The notes: generated by a model from the sequence alone, not told the origin. DNA of 64,000 bases from Chaetoderma sp. LZ-2023a (GCA_034401795.1 CM067374.1:94332398-94396397), one strand, 5' to 3'. Shown: positions 9,607-21,858, numbered from the stretch's first letter. Made by a program: numbers and translations.

Positions 9607-12600
9607 TGTAGCGCGGATCGACCAGGCGGGTACTGGCCGTCCCAGCCAAGCTGGGTACGGGCCGCCTGTCCTGGATTTGTTCCCAGAAGCGCACCCCACC
9701 CCCTGGGTAGAGCAATAAGTGTGTATAGGCCTATGCGCGAGGTCTTTCGTCGTAAAAAACGTCTAAGTTCGTTAGAACGCGCGCGCGCGCGCATGTGTGT
9801 GTCAAGATCAGGAGCGAGTGTATACTTGTGGTGTACCGAGATGGTACTCGTAAATATTTATAATTCGTTTATTCTCGTCGTTCTTGGTATCGATCAAGAC
9901 CAGGATTTGAGGAGCATTTCAAAACTGAAAACCATTTTTAAAATCGGTCCAGAAATGGCTGAGTTATCATCAAAGCTCCCAGTTAAAATATACTTTGAAT
10001 ATTGCTGCAACGTCCTAATCGCGTATATATACATAGCTGAATACACAGTGATTTGTGTACACGCAACTTACTACGTCACTACACGTATCTATACATATCG
10101 TAATACATAGTTATTTGTGTATACGTCACGGTATTCGAGCACGATGATTGGTTGGTACAGCGATCTCTGGTTGGTTCAGACAGCCAGCGCTGATGTCCCA
10201 GCGAGTATAAAAGGGGGTAAAATTCGAAGATCAGGAGCATCGTCGGCGTGGAGGCCGATAGTCAAGAACTGACTGGAGGTGTGGACTTGACGAGTGACCC
10301 AGAACAGCTACGGATAAGAACGATACAGAACATCACCCGTGGTTCCTTGCAGCTTTCAGCACACCCACACGTAAAAGCAGTTCTCGGCTAACCCGCACTA
10401 ATCAATTTTGGATGCTCTCGGACGGGCATCCGGGGGCAATAATAAACTAAATCAAGGCTCCCATTTACGAAGACCTATAAGCGGAACCTTCTGTGGGAGG
10501 GTCCTCGAACCCATTATGTAAACTTCTACATAATGTAGAGCAGCGATGTTTCTTGGTGGATGACTCACCAGATTTGCCGACCACTCGAAAGTGGACCTCA
10601 ACCACCGCACTGCATGTCATGTGGCCACCTTTGTAACTTTTTGACCGCAGACGAGTGGACTTTGCCCGGTGTGCCACAAGAGTTATGCGACGCACCCCAC
10701 ACCGTGTGCCTCTTTATGTACGTGCATTAATTACATCTTTATAAGTAACCCTCTCTGTTAATGGGTTATGTTTAACTTTTATACTTCCGTCGCCGGACGG
10801 AAAACTTTCTTCACACTGTTTAAATTCTGATTTAGTTATAGAGATGATCTAGTATATTCCTTCATTGCTCTGTGTTACTGTCCTGAGTTTGTACCGCATC
10901 GTCGTGGAGTCAGCATGCGGAGACCCATCTACGGAAACCAGCTGCGGAGATCTGCATGCGGAAACCTTCCATCCTCAGAGAACGTGTCAACTCATGCTAC
11001 ATGTATGTAGGCCTCAATTTCAGTAACATAGTAGCCTGTACCATCCAAGTAACTACTAGGTACTCAAGTAACTATACATAGTATGACTTATTGTCATAAT
11101 TTACAGCCGTATAGGGTACTAATGATTAATAGGTACCATACCAGTCTTTGGACCGCAACTTATAATTTCTTTATGACTGTTCATATTATCCTTGTTTACT
11201 GTGGTGCTTTGACTAACTGCACTGTTATAGGTTATTGACCGTAATATACTTACTACCTTATATCAATCATTCTGTAAAAACTGTGATATTGTTCTAGTAT
11301 AGGTGTTAGTTATGTATATGGCAGTTAGCCATTCAGTTCGCATGTTTTACTTATTTTGTAGAAAACCTGGACCACAGTACGCTAGGAGATACTATACAGC
11401 AACAATATACGCTTCACTTATTCCCGCCACCAACAATTTTACACTGAGGTCGCTGACCATGCTCTAAATATTTGGGTATGGCGTGCTGCTGACTAACCTT
11501 TCTATTCAGCTCAATAGGATAGGTTAATAGTGGCGAGGGACAATTTCTTCATTAGGAGACACATAGTGTACGCCTCTTTTCCGACTGTTGTGGTAATCTA
11601 GCCCCGCACTCCGGCAAGGTTGTGTAAGATTGGCCAAATACCTATAGGGCCTTACATTTATCAAGTTGTTGTCTCTTCCCACGATCCACCAAGCCGCAAG
11701 GCTTTTTAATTGTTTGGAAGACCCTGCCCGCACGTTGGACTGATCTGACTCTGGGAAACTATCGGAGGTTTTCAAGCGGTGATGGCTAATACATACATTC
11801 CCCTTGTATCTTCGGATACTTATTAGTTAGACTCCTGCTAAAGAAGGGAAACACTGCGAAAACATGTAGTTATTGTATTATTAGGATGATGTTTTGTTCC
11901 CGGCCCGCAGTGTATATTGGGCATATTGGAAATTAAGCCTAATGCCAGGTCAATAGTTAGATCCATAGGACTGGTGACAAACGAGACGCGCATCTCCACT
12001 TGTTGAAGTGTCTGGGCAAGATCATGGAATCTACCACGCCAGTACGGGAAGGACACTCATGGTGGATATTCGTCTCTCTACACCCACCGCAACAATATGT
12101 CAGTCACTAAATTTGCTTGTGTAAAATGTAGCCATCATCCAGTGATGTTTTATGTGCTTACAGAGCAGGGCACCTGGATTCTCGCCCAGTTCAGATGTGC
12201 TGCAAAGTAACATGTACGCTGCTATCCATGGAGGTAGATGCTTTCAAAGGCAACCCACGAGAAGCTGGGCATCTGCGCCCGTTGGATAGCCATGTCTAAT
12301 GATGGGTAGGAATCTCTGCCACTTGCAGCCTAAACTAGTTCTCGTTTCTAACACCTAAATGGTGGTTAGGAATAGCGGAAGGCCCGCATAAATAAAGCTG
12401 CACCTACCAATGCAGTATCTTGGAATGACATAAGATGGTGACTTGTGAATCCTCCGAGAGTCGCTCGCCCCATCTTCATGTAAACCAATATGCATCACGT
12501 TAATTATATTTTCACTAGGGTGGTCTTTTCCTTAGCATTTTTGCTGAACTTAAGAGTGGCCCCCTCTTGCCAGCTCTTTTCCTTCACTTCAGCGTCGAAG

Positions 12601-13240
12601 GCATTTGTCTGTGACGGAGGCCCGCATGAGGCACTTGCCTCTCGCATAAGTGAGATATCCTGGATGGAGGCCCGCATGAGGCTACTACCTCTTGCACCAC
12701 TAGATAGCCATCTAGGTGACAAAGACCCACGCGAGGCAAGTCCCTCTCACAATGACAGGAATCTCTTTATTTGTATGGTGAAGGTATAATAGCTTATATT
12801 AAGTTAAACAGTGACCTGGTTGTGTGGATGCTTCCCTTCCGGGGATACCTCTGCAGATTTACGAATCTGTGTTGTACCTCCGGCGACCCCACATGCAAAG
12901 TACACCAGCTAGCTGTACCATATATATTATTAATATATGCTCAATTACTGTCAGACGATCTATCTTGTTGACAAACTGTTATTCCTTTTTCTATATATAT
13001 ATATATATATATATTATTCTCCATAGTTTAAATTAACATGGAACGACCTACCGGTGACACGAATAGCTGGGATGACACCGTGCAGTTTAATCTTAGCGGC
13101 AATGGTCGCACGGCCCCACCAGAAGGAATGAGTTCCACCGGCCTTAGGAGCCAGTCTATGTACTTCGCGGAGCGATGTCACGTGCGATCCGAAACCCTGA
13201 GACTCTGAGCTAGCCAGCTCCTCGTTCATCGTGCACATGC
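9607..13240 (+). other. Unclassified TG-start repeat, copy 1 (possible LTR-kin fossil)
   Basis: The start (TGTAGCGCGGATCG) and several inner blocks align in the same order with 37.5-39.9 kb plus 47.8-48.5 kb. The shared blocks are: the start; an AATGGCTGAGTTATCATCAA block (near 9,955); CCAAT-like and TATA boxes (10,130-10,214); a TTGGCCAA ... TTAATTGTTTGG block (near 11,630-11,720); a GAGGCCCGCATGAGGCACTT block (near 12,620); and a short frame from ATG 13,038 reading TGDTNSWDDTVQF. The TG start and strong promoter would suit a long terminal repeat, but no second repeat, protease or polymerase was found. It is old and broken. Family unknown. Confidence 0.55.
10206..10214 (+). promoter_or_regulatory. 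TATA box (TATAAAAGG) of the TG-start repeat, copy 1
   Basis: TATAAAAGG is preceded by two ATTGG/TTGGTT (inverted CCAAT-like) motifs at about 10,145-10,175. The second copy has the same layout (ATTGG motifs, then TATAAAAGG at 38,059-38,067). This looks like a polymerase II promoter belonging to the repeat. Confidence 0.65.
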
Positions 13241-13400
13241 GGCGTGGTGGCTGAGCGATTCATGTCGGAACGACGCGATGGAAATCCGTGAGCTACACTT
13301 TGTCAGATCACAGTTCACAGTTCAACCCTCCTGCGATAATGCTGTGGTGGGTATTGGACTTCATTATAATTTAGGGAAGCTGATCTAATACCTCTACAAA
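13240..13400 (+). repeat. Possible tRNA-derived SINE head
   Basis: GTGGCTGAGCGATTC (from about 13,246) resembles an A box, and AGTTCAACCCT (about 13,319-13,329) resembles a B box. The spacing of about 70 bp fits an internal polymerase III promoter. A simple (GATTTGATTC-like) tail lies further on, at about 13,600-13,625, as in many SINEs. The head is not shared by the related block at 26 kb. Confidence 0.4.
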
Positions 13401-13479
13401 TTCATTATCTTTGGCCGCACTCCCCCCCCCCCCCACCCCACCCCACCCCCGAGATGGCATGTAAACAGAAACTAGTAGT

Positions 13480-13990
13480 ACGTAGATATGGTGATGTCTG
13501 CACGGATTATATGTGAAGGTTCCACCAACTTATAAGCACTGTATCGGATGGATTCCTGTAATCAATGTATATATTCATAAATAGTAGCAAATAAATTATA
13601 TTTGATTTGATTCGATTTGATTTGAATTAGTGCCTTGTCATGAGTTCAGGTATTGTGCTTCTGCCAATCTGTGGTTATCTCGAGGGTAAAGGGACGTGCC
13701 CACTATCTTGGGATGACCGCACAGTGCTATTAATCTGGGTGATTGGCGGTGCTTGTGGTACCGCCCCCGGTGAGAGTTTCTAGCGAGTATGCTGCATCAG
13801 AGATGCCATTTACTTGGGCCTCGGTTCCTTTTGGAACTATGCCATGAGCTAAAGTGTTGTTATTCAGTATGTGTCCATATCGGAACCAACATTATTATTA
13901 GAATGTCACTGGCTGCTATTAAGTTAAATTCAAATGGAATTATAAAGTCTAATTCTAAAGTTAGCTTCTAGAATGATGGGTTGAGTTTTC
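13480..13990 (+). repeat. Dispersed 0.5-kb repeat, copy 1
   Basis: From GTGATGTCTGCACG through GGATTCCTGTAATCAATG, ATTCATAAATAGTA, a TTTGATTTGATTCGATTTG tail and GGTAAAGGGACGTGCCCACT to TTATAAAGTCTAATTCTAAA, this block aligns in the same order with about 25,985-26,500. The homology continues about 350 bp past the simple tail, so it is more than a SINE tail. It abuts the Polinton-like integrase remnant and might be that element's edge; this is inference. Confidence 0.75.
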
Positions 13991-16930
13991 CACCTGGCCC
14001 GCGGACTTATCCATCACCGATATTGCAGCCTTATACCTGATGGCTACATCGGCGATGGTGAGGGCGTACTTGTAGATCATGTGGCCCACACAATCATGTG
14101 GAAGGAATATCACATCAGCCTGGTGAGCTCTGTTAGTGTACGCCTGATATGACGGGGGCGGGCCCGGTATATCTGCCACATCACCTGTCTTGAGAGCCAC
14201 TGTCTGACACTCCCCAGTCTGAAGTTACGACCTTTGCGGTGTGCGGCTTCGAGTAGCTGGTGAGGCTCATGGTAATAGCCACTGGCCCTGTAATAGAGTG
14301 CCTCAAGAGTAGCTGGCAGGATGACTGGGATGGCGGATGAAAGCTCAGAGTTCATTACTGACGTCTGCTCATGTTCTGTCACACACGGCTTGGACGAACT
14401 CTAGACTGCTGGACAGACGGTCGTCCTTCATCTGACCATCACTGAACACCTTCTTGAACACCAAGACGCAGCGTGATCTAATCTGCGCCGCTTTAGCCCA
14501 CTCACAGGGCATCCCACCAACCAATCCATGAAAGCCAAGGGGTTTGACCAGGTCATAGAGCGACACCATGCTATATAACCCACCTTAAATGTTCGGCGGC
14601 CCAAAAGGCCGCGAGTGCTGTGGCAACATATGGAAGCCATGGGTCAGCAAAGAATATGCCTCCCCCCCACCGCCCCAAACCCCACCCACCCACCCACTCC
14701 CGGAGGCAATGGCTGGAATAGCCGCCTCGGAGATCTTCTCAACTCCACGTGTAGTGAGTGATCTTGCAGACCGTCTCGCCAGCCTCCATTGTGAACAGAT
14801 TGATCAGAGCTCCGACCGCCGCTAACGGTCCAAGAGAGCCCTTCACATAGGTGCGATAGATCAGTGGATTAGACTGTGCGATTCTGGCTCAACATCGCCA
14901 TAGTCACTGTTGGCATCACCGTTATAGTCCTCGTCATAGTCATTGCTGTTGACATCCTAGTCATAGTCATTGCTGTTGACATCCTAGTCATATTCATCAT
15001 CGACATCATCATTGTCCTCGTCGATGGGATCTCAAAAGCTTCAGTTTCATACTTTGTCGAGGGGCTATTTGAGAGCTTTAAACCAGCTATATATAGTGCT
15101 ATAGACTAGCCGTCTTGAACGCAGACATGTTTTCCTTGGCGAACTGGGGTCTCAGATTTGCTGACCATAAGGCAGCAGAGGTGGATCGAAAACGACATAA
15201 CTAGGTGGTGGAGAAGTTGTCCAAGGAGGAGGCAGGCCTCATCACTGACCATCATTGCCACATGTTTGTGGGCAGAGATGTCTTTGACTTTGTACGAGGA
15301 TAGTGACCTTCTAACTGAGCTACTGCCAAGCAGAGGATGTAGCACAGCGCCGTGGTGGAATGCTGAGCCATCACGAAAAGAACCCATTCCACATGGTACC
15401 GTACCACCCGTCTATGCACCAGAGATGGTTTAATTTAAATTAAATTCTCACCCCATCGGAGCAACAGCTGGACAATCGTCATGGCTATTTGCTCCGTTTA
15501 AACCTATAATATAAGATGGAGCTAGTATTTGTTCACTCCACAGGTCTTGCTGATCTGGTGGACGTGTACGGTGCTGATGCTGCCAAGGTTAAAGAAAGCA
15601 ATGGCAAGTCGTTCTCACTCCATCCCATCGGCAGTGATTAACATACCTAAAGGATGTCTCCAAGGAGCATCTGTGTTGAGACATGGATGGTGACAAGGTA
15701 GTTTTTCGCTATGATTTCTCGAAGAAGTGATACATTCTCGAGCCGCTGATTGAGATGTTGGACACACCAGTGACAGATGTTGACACCCTAGTTGCTGACC
15801 TCAGCTTCCAAGTGGTCGCGCTCCCTTCGAACAATGCCCCAACGATGACACATCATGGTATACAGTTGACCTTGGCACGGTGTCTGAAGATCATGTTTAG
15901 GAAGAATGAAGTGTGGTATCTCCCTGGCCCTGAAGACAAGTGGGAACCATGGTTGGTGAAATATAGGCCCCACGTAGTTATTGACCTTAAAGGCACCCAC
16001 TCTACTGTTGTGAAAATGATGGCACAGTCCGGAAGCTTTACAACCGCGGGTCATCTTTCCTGACCTATATAGGACAGGGTGGCACAACCCTAGTAGCAGT
16101 GGGTCATAGGGTTGGGGTCACTTGATGAAAGCTCCTGCTGCATTGCCCCTTGGATGGAATTGATGAAGCCATCGATATTCAGGTGGCACCTTGCGGATAG
16201 AGGGTTTGTCACCCTGCTTGAAGGCGAGGGCCTCAGTGAATGTGCTCGAGCATGTCGGACTCATCAGTCCACAGACAACGCATATTGTGATAGAACTGCG
16301 ACTTCTAGATGGTGGAAAAGTGAAGCAGTTAACACTCACCGCCGATGGGATGTAAATCGGCATCGAGACCCTCATAGGGCTCGATCTGACACAAATTCTC
16401 CCTACTGGGTTCACAGTTTTTATTTTAACCCTCCATATATAAACCCAAGATGTAGGTTCTACTGCTGCTCATACCTGCGGTGGTAGCCTCAAAGACAGCC
16501 ATGGTATTAGATGCCAAGGGGACACACTTCTGAGATGAGCCTAAGTACAATCCCTACTGCTACCATCTGTGGAAAAACATACGACTACTTTCACCCACGT
16601 CAGGAGATTGTGTCTGTCTACCATTTTTATGGTGTCAAGAGGGAGGGGTGTGGTTCTATGTTGTCAAGACAACACTTGTCTGTCAAAACAACATCAGGTC
16701 CTGTGTGTAACTTATGAACATGCTGGAGTCTGTCGCTGATCTGATGGGAGGCACTTCAGCATCCTTCCAACAGAGCACTGTCAAGGCACCTGGAAAACGC
16801 ATGGGTCGTTCCATCATGCTGATGTGACACAGGTCATGACTACATGTTTTTCTGATATGGGAATAAGTCCAGCACCTGTCCCTACTGCAGTGCATGCAGC
16901 GATCATAATGTTCACGTTGGCCCTAGCTCT
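13960..16930. mobile_element. Polinton/Maverick-like fossil with integrase
   Basis: On the minus strand at about 13,965-14,385 lie integrase parts: an N-terminal piece (LYYRASGYYHEPHQL ... SVRQWLSRQ) and a core piece (HQADVIFLPHDC ... YKYALTIADVA). These match the pattern known from Polinton-type integrases. Downstream, 14.4-16.9 kb has many short broken frames on both strands with no family I can name, and the extent to 16.93 kb is inferred. The element is clearly broken in many places and old. It may equally be a relic of another integrase-bearing element. Confidence 0.5.
14890..15030 (+). repeat. Short tandem repeat of about 27-30 bp
   Basis: CATAGTCATTGCTGTTGACA with TCCTAGT recurs about two and a half times in degenerate form, giving a VIVIAVDIL-like frame. 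It lies inside the Polinton-like region. It is low complexity with no function seen. Confidence 0.7.
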
Positions 16931-16939
16931 ATCGGGTGT

Positions 16940-17890
16940 TAGCCTATCTCTCTATGGGTATGTTCAAGACTCTTGAAGTGGGAGGGAAGGGCAAGTAGAC
17001 AAGCTGGTGCTGACAGATGGAGGCGAGAACTGTCGATGGCCGCCCACGGATGCACTGAAGGTGATGTTGGGCCATGGGCCGGAGATATGTAAGAGAAGCA
17101 GTAGTCGTGTTACATTTTTGGAGGGTATGACGTGAATGGTGACGTTTGCACTGGCCATAGATCACAGCAGACGTTCCAGACAGAGATTGAAGATGAGAGG
17201 AGATGGTGAGCATCCATGCGGGAGACCAATTTTCTGGGGAATACCGTCTGTCAGTCCCCATGTGCCACATACCTTGCCGACGATAGCTGCGTAGAAGCAG
17301 AGTAGATATCGGACAAGTTATCTGGGTGTGCTATGTCGTGGATTGTCCCTTTAATAATACTGTGCAGGATTGAGGGGAAGGCATTACGAGTCAAAATGGA
17401 TGGTGAACACAGAATTGTGCTTATAATGCCGCACAATGAGATGTTCATATGTACCTCGTTTTAACAGTATGAAGCCTTTTTCGACCCGGGCATTCAACAG
17501 TTCGTGTTCCTTTATATATAGCTGACGCCTGTTCAGACGAATCTTATGGAAAAGTTGGATTACTACGGAGGTTATGGCTATTGGTCCATACACGGCGGGG
17601 CCAATATGACTACCCTTGTTCTTGAAGATTAATACCACTATGGCTGTGGTCCATGACTCAGGATACACGACTTGATGAGGCTTAAGCAGCATGTAGTTGT
17701 TTGTGTCAATGAGTGGCTAGTGTATCTTTGGACTGTCTGTAATGTGTCTGTATCTTACCTCACCCAGTCCTGCAGCAGACCCCTGTTTGGTATGTTGTAG
17801 GGCACTGTTGAATTCCTCTCTAGATATGGCCTTTGTGAGTGTGTGGTTAGGGTCGTTTATGGCGGCTGGGTTGTCTATCATTTAAAAAAA
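16940..17890 (-). pseudogene. LINE remnant, reverse transcriptase N-terminal half
   Basis: Minus-strand reading shows a non-LTR reverse transcriptase in several frames. About 17,880-17,750 contains SREEFNSALQHTKQGSAAGL. The frame 17,692-17,384 contains ESWTTAIVVLIFKNKGSH and YGPIAITSVVIQLFHKI (the 'YRPIsLts..yK.f' block) and VEKGFILLKRGTYEHL (the 'Q.GF..gr...dh' block). The frame 17,448-17,251 reads NAFPSILHSIIKGT (the 'DidkAFdsv.h..l' block). Frame changes occur near 17,400 and 17,260. The catalytic YADD block was not found. Its neighbours are the Polinton-like fossil and a family A repeat. Confidence 0.7.
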
Positions 17891-18260
17891 GAGTTGTGTT
17901 ATACAGTCTTCTGGTGTAAATATGACTGTGAAGCAGGCACATGTGACCTCATTCGATGGGAATTCCTGGTTGATGTAATCAACCTAGGTCGGGTTGACCA
18001 CATTTTTGGTCAGATCATGGAACTTAGATCTAAATTCGAGCTGAATGATGCTGTGAAGGGTCCAGAATATTTTGCGTATGAGTGTGTAGAATGTGTGCCT
18101 AAAATTGGTATCCTTGTTTCAATACCTACGGATGGAGTTCTCATCTCTGAACCTACAAAAGTGCTTGTTTCTGCTTCTGTATTTCCATCATCTTGCCATG
18201 GGGATGAGAGGCTAAGTAACATGTTTTTATTTTTGTTTTGGAGTTGTTCTGTGGCTTCTG
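17891..18260. other. Unassigned stretch before the second GPCR unit
   Basis: Frames occur on both strands but I recognise no protein family. It may be more of the adjoining LINE, 5' to its reverse transcriptase. This is not supported by any motif. Confidence 0.3.
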
Positions 18261-18264
18261 ATGT

Positions 18265-18560
18265 AAAGCATATTCTGTTGAAACTAATTTGACTTGGAGC
18301 CTATGGCAGCAACAGATTCAAGTCAAATTTGTTTCAAAATACTCGAAAAATGTATTGTATATTGTCTTGAAATTGCGACACTGGAATGTCAAGAGCTAAA
18401 TGCTTAGCACACATAACAAAGAAGGAGAATCAATCTTGCTAGCGCTTGGGTCACGAAAATTGATATTTTGCTCACCGAATGCATGCCAAATTGCAGGTTA
18501 AGAGAAGACTATTTTTGACAATGCATCGCTGGATTGACTGGCTCGAGCATCGAAATTGGA
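18265..18560. repeat. Family A hairpin (decayed) and half family B hairpin upstream of GPCR copy 2
   Basis: Family A palindrome at about 18,270-18,345 (GTTGAAACTAATTTGACTTG mirrored by CAAGTCAAATTTGTTTC). Half of family B at about 18,470-18,550 (AAATTGCAGGTTAAGAGAAG ... GGATTGACTGGCTCGAG). The order and spacing match 3,828-4,150, so the duplication breakpoint lies further upstream, near 18,210. Confidence 0.8.
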
Positions 18561-18722
18561 ACATTGGTTTCTGACATCGATATTATTGATTATTTGTTTT
18601 TTACAATAAGAACGCTACGGAGTTAATAAAGGCATATCTATTTTCTGATTATCGTTTTCATCCAAAGCGGTATCTCAAATGTAGACAAATAGACACATAG
18701 GGGACTATTATTTACGTGATAC

Positions 18723-18730
18723 TATATAAA
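18723..18730 (+). promoter_or_regulatory. Putative TATA box of GPCR copy 2
   Basis: TATATAAA stands at the same place as TATATAAG upstream of copy 1, within matching sequence. Confidence 0.45.
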
Positions 18731-18877
18731 CTCTGTCTGGAATATGTCATCCACATCATAGCACCGCTTCAAAGAAGAACAATTTTTCGTAAAACATTCA
18801 CATATGCGTTGCATATTGTTTATTATGTAGAAACGCTGTACTATCTGCGGATTTATTTGCTTTTGTTATGTACGACA

Positions 18878-19814
18878 ATGGAAACCGTTAACACAACAAA
18901 TGCTGCTAGTTCAAGCAAACAGCTCGCATTATTCCGTATCCCAGACATTTCGATCAAGGAGGTGCCAATTGTATATTTTCTCATAGGCACTATACTGAAT
19001 TTATTGATTGTAGTATATTTTATTAAATCTAAAAAATACAGATCGCCAATATTTGCCATACTAACTAGCCTGGCGTGTATGGACCTGTTTACATGTCTTT
19101 CCACTGCTGGCTGCGCTGCATTTCTTTTCCCCACCTTCCTGTTACCTGAGGTACCATTTCTCTGCCCTTTGCTTGCTTTCATACGATGTGCGTCCGCAGT
19201 CGCTAGCGTCTATCATCTCGTGGTCTTCGCGGCAGTGAGATTGTATCAAATGGCATGGCCATTACACGCCAGAAGTCGAGTAACTAGTGCCATTATGTTA
19301 AAGTATTGCGCCTGTATTATCGCAGTCGTCTCTGGATTTATGATATGGTTTAGTACACGTTATTGGAACACAATAGCAACAAATAACGGTAAGGAAGTTA
19401 CAATATGTATTTTTCATGGTGACCATGCCGTGAAAGATATTGCATATTTCGCTACATGTTCTGTAATACCGTGTATTTCTATTTTATTCCTTCATGTCAT
19501 CAAACACTGCGTTGTTACTCGGGCTAACCTGCCATCATCAGATATTAAACAACAGAGGAGAAATACGGATGTCAGAGTCGTCACAATCATCATCGTCTTC
19601 TTCTATATCTGCTTGCTTCCATCAATGGCATACACTGTTCTACAACAGACGAGAATAAATATCTTCATAAACGCAACAGATGATACATTTATCGTTCTAT
19701 TATACGTCGTCTCACTTAACAGCTTCATCAATCTACTTTGTCGCTGTCAGGTCTGCGCGCGATGACTTTGTAAAATACCTTTGTTTTCAGAGGCATAAGA
19801 AGCAAATAATCTAA
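18878..19814 (+). pseudogene. Class A GPCR copy 2, truncated in TM7
   Basis: It starts with METVNTTNAASSSKQLALFR, aligned end to end with the receptor at 4.5 kb, with about 14 residue changes over 280. TM1 to TM6 and their marks (TM1 Asn, TM2 Asp, the Cys pair, FxxCxxP) are kept. An 8-bp deletion relative to copy 1, between 19,731 and 19,732, shifts the frame at INPIIY. The NPxxY motif and the C-terminal tail are lost and the frame stops at 19,765 after a short foreign tail; homologous DNA continues to about 19,814. A class A receptor without NPxxY is unlikely to signal normally, so I call a recent pseudogene. A truncated, still expressed protein (295 residues) is possible. A family B hairpin follows, as in copy 1. 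Confidence 0.85.
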
Positions 19815-20070
19815 CCGTTTAATGGCTAAATTTGGTCAAAAAAATCAAAGTAATTGTCTATTGTATGTACATTTGCAGGCAAAGAGATTACATTTTGAAA
19901 ATTTACCACTGGAATGACTGGCTCGGTTATCGAGTCAGTCATTCCAGTGGTAAATCTTTAAAAAATAGTATTATCTCGGTCTGTAAATGGACATTCTTCA
20001 TGACTACTGCAGATGCCAGTTTTGGCCGGCTTCGCCATGAAATGGTAATGATATTTACCTCTGTCCATTG
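19815..20070. repeat. Family B palindromic repeat after GPCR copy 2
   Basis: TTTAATGGCTAAATTTGG begins next to the receptor's ancestral end. The palindrome at about 19,865-19,997 has GGAATGACTGGCTCGGTTAT at its centre, mirrored by CGAGTCAGTCATTCCAGTGG. It is the counterpart of 5,480-5,700. Confidence 0.85.
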
Positions 20071-20425
20071 AAGTAAGGACTGTCCATATATACATATATC
20101 TATAACATTCTGGCACATTTTGGAACATGCAATGCATCGCAAGAGGTAGTCAATTAATGTGATTGTGAACATTCTGAGTAGCTATTATGTGGCAGCTGCG
20201 GTAGAAACACTGTGGTTAATTCTGTGGTTGAGTTGGTTGTGATATATACCTGAGGTCTGGTGGTGTATTTTGCTGTTTACTGTTCTAAAGAAAATGAATT
20301 CGGTGCCAAAGTACTGCCATTTCCATTGCTTAGGCACTCATTAATACTTGCTGCGATTCTACATGTTGGACCAATTTACAGATGTAGCTTACTGATAGTA
20401 TGACATTGAGAACTGGAACGGACAT
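20071..20425. other. Unassigned sequence
   Basis: No gene, repeat or RNA gene recognised. Confidence 0.45.
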
Positions 20426-20429
20426 TTCA

Positions 20430-20800
20430 AGATTTAGCTATGCCCCACCCATCTATATCTAAGCTCCACCCGCACCTCGCTCGTATTGGGATCGATTAAT
20501 CTCTGGCCTCCCTGACTATCAGTTTCCAGAAAACTATACATGTAAACTGTTGAATATTTTAAAACTAATTTGACTGGGTGCTGTTGTTGCCTATGCCAGC
20601 AATGGTGCCCAGTCAAACTAGTTTCAAAATATTCGACAGAATGTTTGTTAAATAGTAAAGACATACATTTCGTACAACATGTCGGACTATTAAGCGTTAA
20701 AGACGGACTATATCGAATCATTCATGACATAATGATTATGATGTCATCATACAAGTCAGTCAGTTAGTTAATTATTACGTCATTTGACGTCAGATGATTG
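20430..20800 (-). repeat. Family A repeat unit, reverse orientation, complete hairpin
   Basis: It reads from CTATGCCCCACCCATC ... TAAGCTCCACCCGCACCTCG through GTTTCCAGAAAACTATACAT and the hairpin (about 20,547-20,642) to CATACATTTCGTACAACATG and TTTGACGTCAGATG (an exact TGACGTCA at 20,784-20,791). This is the reverse complement of the 7-8 kb copies. Confidence 0.85.
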
Positions 20801-20869
20801 ATGGTTAAACTGGAAAGGTGAACTGGATCTTTAGAACTAGAACGGCAATGGCTCTGCCAGTTTATCCAT

Positions 20870-21085
20870 CAGTCACATGATGTCATAATCAACTACGTGA
20901 CGTGTAGGATGACGTCATAATCAATGACGGCATGAATGGCGTACATAAGTTCACCACTAAGCGCTGTTATACGAATTGTATGTTTACTATTTAATAACGA
21001 TGTTGTTGAATATTTTGAAAGTAATCTTACTGGGCGCTGTTGCTGACATAGGCAGAAACAGCACCCAGTCATATTACTTTCATAC

Positions 21086-21172
<87 letters not shown>

Positions 21173-21315
21173 TTCAACAGCATACCTGTATACCAGTACA
21201 GTTTTCTGGGAATTGATAGTCCGGCAGTTTAGGGATCGGCAGTTCAAGGATTCCAACACCGTGAAGTTCATGTGGAGCTTAGCTAAAGATGGGCGGGACA
21301 TAGCTAAAACAGGAT
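20870..21315 (+). repeat. Family A repeat unit, hairpin split by a (TAA)n tract
   Basis: It has an exact TGACGTCA at 20,910-20,917, then ACGAATTGTATGTTTACTAT and a hairpin from about 20,999. The right arm is interrupted after TACTTTCATA by a pure TAA tract and resumes as TATTCAACAGCATACCTGTA. The 3' edge GTGGAGCTTAGCTAAAGATG is present. Confidence 0.85.
21089..21172. repeat. (TAA)n microsatellite, about 28 units
   Basis: A pure ATA/TAA trinucleotide run of about 84 bp lies inside the family A hairpin right arm. It probably grew from an A/T-rich part of the arm. Confidence 0.95.
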
Positions 21316-21319
21316 TCCT

Positions 21320-21858
21320 CTATTCCCTGTCACTACTCCTATCATGGCATGACAACTCCAAACAAGTAGTTAGCCATTGCTACTAATACATAACTGAAAG
21401 CACTGTGAAGTCATATATAATATAAAATGCTTTCAATTATATTACTTGATACGACTGCCGTCTTTTAGACGCTAACAAAGTGACTATCTCTTACAAGAAG
21501 AGGTTTTCAATGAGAGTCAATGTGTTGCGCTGCATACCGCACATTCTTTCAGGTGTCATACATACTATCAACATGTTATTTCTTTACTGTGATATGTTAT
21601 ATAAGCTATGTTAGTGCCAAATCGACTGAGCCAATTATAGCCTTGTTTATTCATTCAGGGAAGGCGGGATACAGAGCTGAACATATTTGCAGAATATTTA
21701 GCAGCGTCTACAAAAATGGTAAATAGCAAATAGCAGATTAATGTATGGTATTATTAAATATAACGTTATTTATGTCATACTCTAGTCATATCTGCCATAA
21801 AGCCCACACTTGTTATTTTTGTAGGTCCGACTATTCTGGATATATAAAGAGCACTATT
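21320..21858. other. AT-rich stretch, nothing recognised
   Basis: Short frames only. No repeat family member was seen. Confidence 0.45.

Noticed and set aside
13240-13330. A functional tRNA gene
   Set aside because: A-box- and B-box-like motifs are present, but no cloverleaf, anticodon arm or 3' arm pairing could be drawn. A SINE head is the better reading.
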